A stretch of 64,000 bases of DNA from Luidia sarsii (taxonomy: Eukaryota; Echinodermata; Asteroidea; Paxillosida; Luidiidae), in contig OX465103.1 in the NCBI GenBank assembly GCA_949987565.1, positions 19,477,280 through 19,541,279 on the forward strand. Reading direction: 5' to 3'. Position numbers and translations under genes: made by a program. Shown piece after piece: positions 56,457-64,000 of this stretch; the first letter of the stretch is position 1; each line of letters opens with the position of its first letter. The notes beneath the pieces are model-generated. The model searched no databases. It saw only the letters and a list, made by a program, of their open reading frames with translations, and was not told the origin of the DNA.

Positions 56457-59290
56457 CATTACATACCCTGTACAGTATTAATGTTATGTACTGTATTTAC
56501 TGTAGTACATAGCGCGTCCCTGCATTAAATTCGTTTATACCATAACCCGTGCTCAACAAGCTGCTGTTCTAGTTCTGATAATGTATATAACATTTTCTAG
56601 AGCAGCGAGCTCAACTAATTTGCATGCACTGGCCATGGGTTTGACCTTTGACCACAAAGCTGTTCGGGTTGCTGGCGTAGAATAATCTAGGCTAGTGCTA
56701 TGATTCATGCAGCCCACTGCTGGAACGCGCGCGTATACGCGCTATCCACAGTATCAATACATGTTTTGTACTGTACACGCACTGTACATGTACATGTAAA
56801 TGTACATTATTTTGTGTACATGAACATTTACATGTTTGTATAGTACATGTACAGTACAGTACAACTGACCTTTGACCACAAAAGTCGGTAGGGGTGCTGA
56901 CCTAAAATAATATAAGCTGATTCATGCAGCCCATGCACTGCATGCATGCTAGTAGAACGCGTATGCGCTATCCACAGTACATGTACATGTACATGTACAT
57001 GTACATATGTACATTACATGTCTACAAGTACATGTACATGTACTACATGTACATGTACATGTACATACATGTACAGTACGTGTACATGCACACAATACAT
57101 GTCTAGACCGCGTGATCTCAACTGATTTGCATGCATGGCGCAGCGTGGCGGCCTTGAGTTTGACGTCTAACCACAAAGTTGTCGGGGTTGCTGGACTAAA
57201 TTCACGCAATGATTCATGCAGCTCTGCATGCTGGACAAAACGCGTACACGTTCAAAACACTATTCATAAACATGGATTATAACATGATGGTAATAATGAG
57301 AGGGACCAGAACCTTGACTTGACAATAACTTTGCTAGTATTTTGTTTCAGATGTACGCTAGTATACATGGTTTAATTTCCCAATATTTCCATGCGACAGT
57401 TCGTTATCCTCAAAATTAATTTTGTGTTGAACTGGGTGTTTACAATACAATTGCATGCGAAAGAATCATAAAAAGAACATTTCCTTATTAAGATTCCGAC
57501 CTATGCCAGACGATTCCTTGATTTCAACAAGTTTGGCGTCAATAGCCGATAGAAATTCTAGTGGTTTGCGGTGGCCGCTAGACAACCTCATGATTTACTT
57601 TGTACTACATGTACATGTACATGTACACCGTACATGTACAGTACAGTACATGTACAGTACAGTACATGTACATGTACAGTACATTGTACAGTACGTACGT
57701 ACACTGTACTGTACATGTACATGTACAGTACAGTACTGTACATGTACTGTACAGTACATGCATCGGCCAGGCGTTTGGCTTTTGATCTGATCAGGGCGAA
57801 ATTGGTCGCGGGAAAAGTTAACCGTGCATATTTAAACCATGCACGAGATTCCTGGTAATGGTCACCTTAAATAAATAAAAGGGGATCAAAACAACAACGG
57901 AAAATACTGGATTAGTTTTTTTTTTTTTTTTTATCTACTGTCATTTTACGGAGGCATTGTACATGTACATGTACACCGTACATGTACTGTACATGTACAT
58001 GTGCGTGTATAATTATGTACAGTACATGAACATACACATGTAATGTACGTGTACTGTACTATACTGTACATACATGTACATGTACACAACTGTACATTAC
58101 ATACCCTGTACAGTATTAATGTTATGTACTGTATGTACTGTAGCACATAGCGCGTCCCTGCATTAAATTCGTGTATACCATAACCCGTGCTCAACAAGCT
58201 GCTGTTCTAGTTCTGATAATGTATCACATTTTCTAGAGCGCGCGAGCTCAACTGATTTGCATGCACTGGCCATGGGTTTGACCTCTGACCACAAAGCGGG
58301 GGCGTGATATGTACTGGGGGGGGGTCTCCACGCCTGCTGCTCGCTAGTAAAGTTAATGCGTGGAGGAATCAACGCAGCGCGGCCCAGATCAAAATAATTA
58401 TAACGGTGCCGAAAATTCAACTCTCCACCCTGTATAGGTTTCAAACGTTGAAGCAGCAGCGAACGCCCACAGGAAATGTCGGCTGCCGAAACATAATAGA
58501 ACTTACAAGTACAACATTTACTGGTAACCCCCGTAAATATTCATTCGAATTTGATGACATGAGATGGATCAAAGACTTAACTCAATGCAAGCAGGAGATC
58601 CCTGGTAATAGTCACCTCATATAACAAAATGGGGATTGAAACAACGGAAAATTAGGAGTTGTCATTTTTGCTTACTCTCATTCATTTCAGTCTGCACCAT
58701 TACATAGTGCGTCCCTGCATTAAATTTAAGGCTCGTCTGCAATAATAACTTTGACCCGCGCGCGCTCAACAAGCTGCTGTTCTAGTTCTGACAATGTATA
58801 ACATTTCACTGGAGCTTGCCAGCTCTTACTGATTTGCATGCATTGGCCAAGCGTTTGACCTCTGACCACAAAAGTCGGTAGGGTTGCTGACCTTAATTAT
58901 ACGCTGATTCATGCAGCCAATGCACTGCATGCATGCTAGCTAGTAGTACGTATGCGCTATCCACAGTACATGTACATGTAGTACATGTACATGTACATGT
59001 AGTACATGTAATGTACACATGTACATGTACATGTACATGTATTGTGGATAGCGCATACGCGTTCTACTAGCATGCATGCAGTGCATGGGCTGCATGAATC
59101 AGCTTATATTATTTTAGGTCAGCACCCCTACCGACTTTTGTGGTCAAAGGTCAGTTGTACTGTACTGTACATGTACTATACAAACATGTAAATGTTCATG
59201 TACACAAAATTTACATGTACATGTACAGTGCGTGTACAGTACAGAACATGTATTGATACTGTGGATAGCGCGTATACGCGCGCGTTCCAG
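56457..59290. repeat. Right-hand filler of X: diverged modules and satellites
   Basis: 56690-56985 is inverted at 59030-59330 (GCGCTATCCACAGTA, TGACCTAAAATAATATAAGC, CATGTTTGTATAGTACATGT). 58310-58470 is a decayed copy of the arm sequence GCGTGGAGGAATCAACGCAG. 57285-57590 is unique-looking and without a gene. Confidence 0.65.
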
Positions 59291-60145
59291 CAGTGGGCTG
59301 CATGAAGCATAGCACTAGCCTAGATTATTCTACGCCAACAATCCGAACAGCTTTGTGGTCAGAGGTCAAACCCATGGCCAATGCGTGCAAATCAGTTGAG
59401 CTCGCGTGCTCTAGAAAATGTTATACATTATCAGAACTAGAACAGCAGCTTGTTGAGCACGGGTTATGGTATACACGAATTTAATGCAGGGACGCGCTAT
59501 GTACTACAGTACATAACATTAATACTGTACAGGGTATGTAATGTACGTGTATGTACAGTACACGTACATGTACAGTACATGTACATGTACATTACATGTG
59601 TATGTTCATGTACTGTACATAATTATACATGTACATGTACAGTACATGTACATGTACGGTGTACATGTACATGTACAATGCCTCCGTAAAATGACAGTAG
59701 ATAAAAAAAAAAATACTAATCCAGAATTTTCCGTTGTTGTTTTGATCCCCTTTTATTTATTTAAGGTGACCATTACCAGGAATCTCGTGCATGGTTTAAA
59801 GGCTTTGATCCAGACTCATGTCATCAAAATCGAATGAATGTTGCGGGGGTTGATACATCGGAAAGTGGCCAAAAAAGATTAAAGTTGTACATGTTTTTCT
59901 ATTATTAAGTTTGACCATCAAAGTTTCCAGATATAATTTCACATCCCGCCTGCTAAGAATCCAAACCAAAAAGGGTTGCAGCAGGGGGAAAAGGCTTAAC
60001 ATAATCCTAAGAATTCGCAATTCACATCTTCAGAGGTAAATATTCACGTCCCGAGAATTAAAAGAACAGTACATAGGCGTTCAGATCCCTCCATGTCTAT
60101 AATGCAATTCAATGAATCAGCAGAGATTATTCTACGCCAGCAACC

Positions 60146-60174
60146 CACGGTCGTGTATAATATACACGTCCGTG
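60146..60174. mobile_element. Ultra-short palindromic insertion, 29 bp (right arm, copy 1)
   Basis: Arms CACGGTCGTGTATA and TATACACGTCCGTG around one A (one mismatch), flanked by CAGCAACC on both sides (60138-60145, 60175-60182). Confidence 0.85.
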
Positions 60175-61001
60175 CAGCAACCCCCAAAAACTTTGTGGTC
60201 AGAGGTCAAACGTATGGCCAATGCATGCCAATCAGTTGAGCTCGCGCGCTCTAGAAAATGTTATACATTATCAGAACTAGAACAGCAGCTTGTTGAGCAC
60301 GGGTTGTGTGCAGGGACACGCTATGTACTATACTACAGTACATACAATGTACATGTATACAATCATGTACAAAATGTACATGTACAGTACATAATACTGT
60401 ACAGGGTATGTACTGTATGTACAGTACATGTACAGTGTGTACATTATTATGTACATTACATGTTCATGTACATGTACAAGTACGTGTACATGTACATGTA
60501 CACGTACATTGTACATGTACATGTACACTGTACGATGCCTCCGTAAATTACAGTACTTAGACAAAATTGCTAAACCAGAATTTTCCGTTGTTGTTTTGAT
60601 CCCCTATTATTTATTCAAGGTGACCATTACCAGGAATCTCTTGCATAGTTTAAAGGCTTTGATCCAGACTCATGTCATCAAAATCGAATGAATGTTGCGG
60701 GGGGTTGATACATCGGAAAGTGGCCAAAAAAGATTAAAGTTGTACATGTACTTCTATTATTAAGTTTAACCATCAAAGTTTCCAGATATAATTTCACATC
60801 CCGCCTGCTAAGAATCCAAACCGAAAAGGGTTGCAGCAGGGGGAAAAGGCTTAACATATATCCTAAGAATTCGCAATTCACATCTTCAGAGGTAAATATT
60901 CACGTCCCGAGAATTAAAAGTACAGTACATAGGCGTTCAGAACCCTCCATGTCTATGATGCAATTCAATGAATCAGCAGAGATTATTCTACGCCAGCAAC
61001 C

Positions 61002-61030
61002 CACGGACGTGTATAATATACACGTCCGTG
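61002..61030. mobile_element. Ultra-short palindromic insertion, 29 bp (right arm, copy 2)
   Basis: Perfect arms CACGGACGTGTATA / TATACACGTCCGTG around one A, with CAGCAACC duplicated exactly at 60994-61001 and 61031-61038. This is the mirror of 44756-44784. Confidence 0.88.
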
Positions 61031-62342
61031 CAGCAACCCCCAAAAACTTTGTGGTCAGAGGTCAAACGTATGGCCAATGCATGCAAATCAGTTGAGCTCG
61101 CGCGCTCTAGAAAATGTTATACATTATCAGAACTAGAACAGCAGCTTGTTGAGCATGGGTTGTGTGCAGGGACGCGCTATGTACTATACTACAGTACATA
61201 CAATGTACATTGTACATGTACATGTACATGTACCGGTATATGTATACATGTACAAAATGTACATGTACAGTACATAATACTGTACAGGGTATGTACTGTA
61301 TGTACAGTGTGTACATTACTATGTACATTACATGTTCATGTACATGTACATGTACAAGTACGTGTACATGTACATGTACACGTACATTGTACATGTACAC
61401 TGTACGATGCCTCCGTAAATTACAGTAGACAAAATTGCTAAACCAGAATTTTCCGTTGTTGTTTCGATCCCCTTTTATTTATTTAAGGTGACCATTACCA
61501 GGAATCTCTTGCTTTGATCCAGGCTCATGTCATCAAATTCGAATGAATGTTGCGGGGTTTTAATACATCGGAAAGTGGCCAAAAAGAATAAAGTTGTACA
61601 TGTACTTCTATCAAAGATTCCAGATATAATTTCACATCCCGCCTGCTAAGAATCCAAACCAAAAAGGGTTGCAGCAGGGGAAAAGGCTTAACATACATCC
61701 TAAGAATTCACAATTCACATCTTCAGAGGTAGCCTCAGGTTCCATAGGCTTGGACAAAAATTAAACACCCAAATTAATGTCCAAGTTGCATGTCTGGATT
61801 ATCTCCATAAATGGTTACGATCCCTTGGAACTTGGGAAGTAAATATTCACGTCCCGAGAATTAAAAGTACCCTCCGACCGGAAAATAATCCCCTGGCGTT
61901 CGACGTCCGTGGACCCATTGTTAATAGGTTGGGGGGGGGGGCGGTGGCGGCAATTTCTTTGAGTTTGCCAGCCGATATTTCCTGGATGGCGTTCGCTGCT
62001 GGGTTCGCCGTCTGCATCTGACAGGGAGAAGAGCTTCTAGCCAATGAAATGGGCGGATTTCTTGTAAAAAGATACTCCTTGACTTTCTCTGTGATGGGAT
62101 TTTTTTCCAACCTGTATAGTTCTAGCCACATAGTGCTGTGGTTTTCGTTTCGTTTTCGTTTGTTGCTAAACTAGCTGAAACATCAGAGCCAGGGTTCACG
62201 CTATTTGCCTACTGTGTTGGGTGTCGGAAGAAAAACTGGTCCTGTCATGGACTAAGAGTGGGAATATTAAATTTCTAGTCCACGTCAACGTCATCCCTCC
62301 ATCAAGTCATTTCGACCACTTTTTTTCTAACAGAAGGTGATT

Positions 62343-62482
62343 TAAAATTTAGTGGGCCTGACGTTTCGATCCTAGCTGGACCTTTCTCAAAGGCAGAGTG
62401 ACAAGGACAACAGATACATGTACACGAAGGAAGGGGAAAGAGAGTGAATAGGACACGGATGAGAAACATGAGCTGGTAGGGT
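62343..62482 (-). mobile_element. Truncated Penelope-like insertion, mirror copy
   Basis: The reverse complement of 43251-43403 with a 13-base internal deletion. GAAGGTGATT flanks it at 62333-62342 and 62483-62492, the same target as in the left arm. Confidence 0.85.
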
Positions 62483-62799
62483 GAAGGTGATTCAATTGAG
62501 AGTTGAGACCGCCCGCACCCCCAGAAAACTGGCCAGAAAGGGGGGTGTGTGTGCAGGATGAGTGGGAGAGAATTTTATACCGCAACCTTTGAGGTCGACA
62601 TGAAAAGCCGTGGCGGTGCACACAGAGAAAGCCGGGAACTGTCGGTACTCCTGTACGTTGAAGATTAAGTACTGCTGTCTTATTGGCTGGATTCGGCCAA
62701 CCTATAAGGTGTACAGTTGAATTTTCGGCACCGTTACTACAGCGTTTTGATCTGGGCCGCACTGAGTTCTGATTCGTCCACGCATTTAGCTAGCGGCCG

Positions 62800-63190
62800 G
62801 CGTGGAGAACCCCCCCCTCCCCGTGCTTGTCACGCCCCCGCGCATTTACCCCGCAGACCCACGAATTTATGTGTGTGTGGTGCGGTGGATTCCCCCCACT
62901 TTAGCGCGTGCCACGCCCCCGCGCTAGCCTCGCGGACCCACGACTTTAGCGCGCGGGGTGCGTGTAAACCCCCCCTTAGCTCGAGCCACGCCCCCACGCA
63001 CTTACCTCAAAAGCCCACGACTTTAGCGCGCGGGGTGCGCGTAGACCCCCCTTAGCTCGAGCCACGCCCCCACGCACTTACCTCAAAAGCCCACGACTTA
63101 AACGCGCGGGGTGCGCGCAAACCCCCCTTAGCTCGAACCACGCCCCCCTGCACTTACCTCAAAAGCCCACGACTTTAGCGCGCGGGCCCG
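62800..63190 (-). repeat. 76-bp GC-rich array, mirror copy
   Basis: The reverse complement of 42540-42925, with the ACTTACCTCAAAAGCCCACG phrase (splice donor on the minus strand) at about 63000, 63077 and 63154. Confidence 0.85.
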
Positions 63191-63316
63191 CGCGGGCCCT
63201 GCCGGTTGCTATGCGTCCCCCTAAGCCACTAACAATATTTGTAATGCACCATCTATGGGGCCACGCGCACATTGCGCATACACGCGCGCGGGTCTAAATA
63301 CTTTCGTTACCAACTG

Positions 63317-63728
63317 TAAGGTTTAGGACTTCGCCTATCGCTTTGATCATTCTTCCGAAGTTCGACTTTCCGGGTACTCAATAGCGAATGCGGCGCGTCG
63401 CGGCGCATCAAAGATAACACGGATAGTGTGGGCCACGTCCGGCGGTCAACACAAAGCCACAAAGGACACTGATACGGTACCAAGTTTCCACGCAGCACCC
63501 ACGACCCACTAAAGAAGGTCACGGAGTACCGTAAGTAGCACACAGAACATGGACTGTACCATTCAGGTATGGCCGGGATGTTATAGTCGGCCTGACGGCA
63601 AAAATATGTGAAAATAGATCCCCAGAAAAAAGTCTCAATAGCCTACGTACATGTTTTGTAAAGATGGATTTGTAAGCAGCTAGGTCCACCCTAAACGAGA
63701 ATATTATCGGAGCTTATTATTGTATATA
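63317..63728. other. No gene recognised
   Basis: Single-copy-looking flank outside element X. A 78-codon minus frame here has no supporting features. Confidence 0.35.
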
Positions 63729-64000
63729 CAGTGGTACCCCTCTCATGCCTAATGGAATAGTCCATGCTGTCAAGGAATCGAGATGTGGGCCGTGCCAAAA
63801 ATTTATCGTCAAAAATGTGAGAATAACTTGAAAAACGATCACGTACGTTCGTGGGCTACCTGAAAAAATGAATAAAGAGTGCAACATTTTTGTGCTGTAT
63901 CGTGTAGTAAGTAGTGCTCCTTTTGCTGTCTGACTTTCTCCTTTCGGGGCCTGGTTAAAAGGCACCCGTCATCGAACGCGCAAACTTTTGACAGCTCTAG
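63729..64000 (+). mobile_element. Possible pogo/Tigger-like left terminus
   Basis: TA then CAGTGGTACCCCTCTCATGC at 63729 resembles the CAGTGGTACC start common in pogo-type elements. The other end would lie beyond the window. Confidence 0.3.

Larger units (their letters stand above)
42410..63316. mobile_element. Giant fold-back element X with Tc1-like termini, 20.9 kb
   Basis: CAGTTGGTAACGAAAGTATT follows TA (42408-42409), and the exact inverse ends at 63316 followed by TA. The inverted match continues: GATGGTGC.. (42475/63245), the 76-bp GC-rich array (42540-42925/62800-63190), GTAACGGTGCCGAAAATTCA (43000/62730), a truncated Penelope insert, the CCAAT/GGGCGG block, and modules to 45.2 kb against 59.7-61.4 kb. 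The right arm is longer, with the last module triplicated. Element Y is nested inside. No transposase is seen. Both arms carry the same secondary insertions. Confidence 0.75.

Noticed and set aside
42410..63316. Assembly artefact as the explanation of the large inverted structure
   Set aside because: Arms differ by many substitutions, indels and extra duplications and end in exact inverted termini beside TA, which a simple mis-join would not give; still, it should be verified with long reads.

Overview
The window looks like repeat-saturated, gene-poor nuclear DNA of an animal, most likely a marine invertebrate. Supporting this are GT-AG introns, non-LTR and Penelope-like retroelement relics, hAT, piggyBac, Kolobok/THAP and Tc1-type DNA transposon ends, a tRNA-derived SINE and long TACATGTAC palindromic satellites. 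The species cannot be fixed from the sequence. No complete, confidently named host gene is visible. Nearly all open reading frames are spurious (TACATGTAC arrays, poly-purine tracts) or relics of mobile elements.

Region by region. 1-4.4 kb: diverged tandem array of a 0.6-0.87 kb repeat (family A), with single copies again at 23.6 and 25.1 kb. 4.7-11.1 kb: two hAT-type non-autonomous elements with 8-bp duplications, a TTAA-flanked piggyBac-type MITE and a rearranged relative containing a tRNA-derived SINE. 11.1-17.5 kb: nested set. A Kolobok-like element with a THAP relic contains a second element (GGGTCATTCC termini), whose spliced gene is interrupted by a third hAT MITE; a LINE reverse-transcriptase relic lies beside it. 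18-23.6 kb: Penelope-like GIY-YIG relic, two further non-autonomous DNA elements and a tyrosine-recombinase relic. 28.6-29.1 kb: two or three minus-strand exons of an unrecognised gene.

29.8-36.3 kb, 42.4-63.3 kb and, nested in the latter, 45.3-56.5 kb: three very large fold-back elements. Each is bounded by TA and by Tc1-like termini (CAGTACTGATCG, CAGTTGGTAACG, CAGTACCGATCG). Their arms are kilobases long and full of satellites; no transposase is recognisable. 36.5-41.9 kb: a 5.4 kb element whose 1.0 kb deletion derivative sits inside the fold-back at 47.5 kb. The long copy carries an intact 172-codon ORF with a zinc-binding region resembling SINHCAF/FAM60A.

The most notable observation is a 26-29 bp near-perfect palindrome (CACGGACGTGTATA arms) flanked by 8-bp target-site duplications, with empty sites in paralogous copies. 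It behaves like an ultra-short mobile element made of little more than two terminal inverted repeats. The second is the zinc-finger ORF carried by the 36.5-41.9 kb element. All family assignments are from reading motifs by eye; none was checked against a database.
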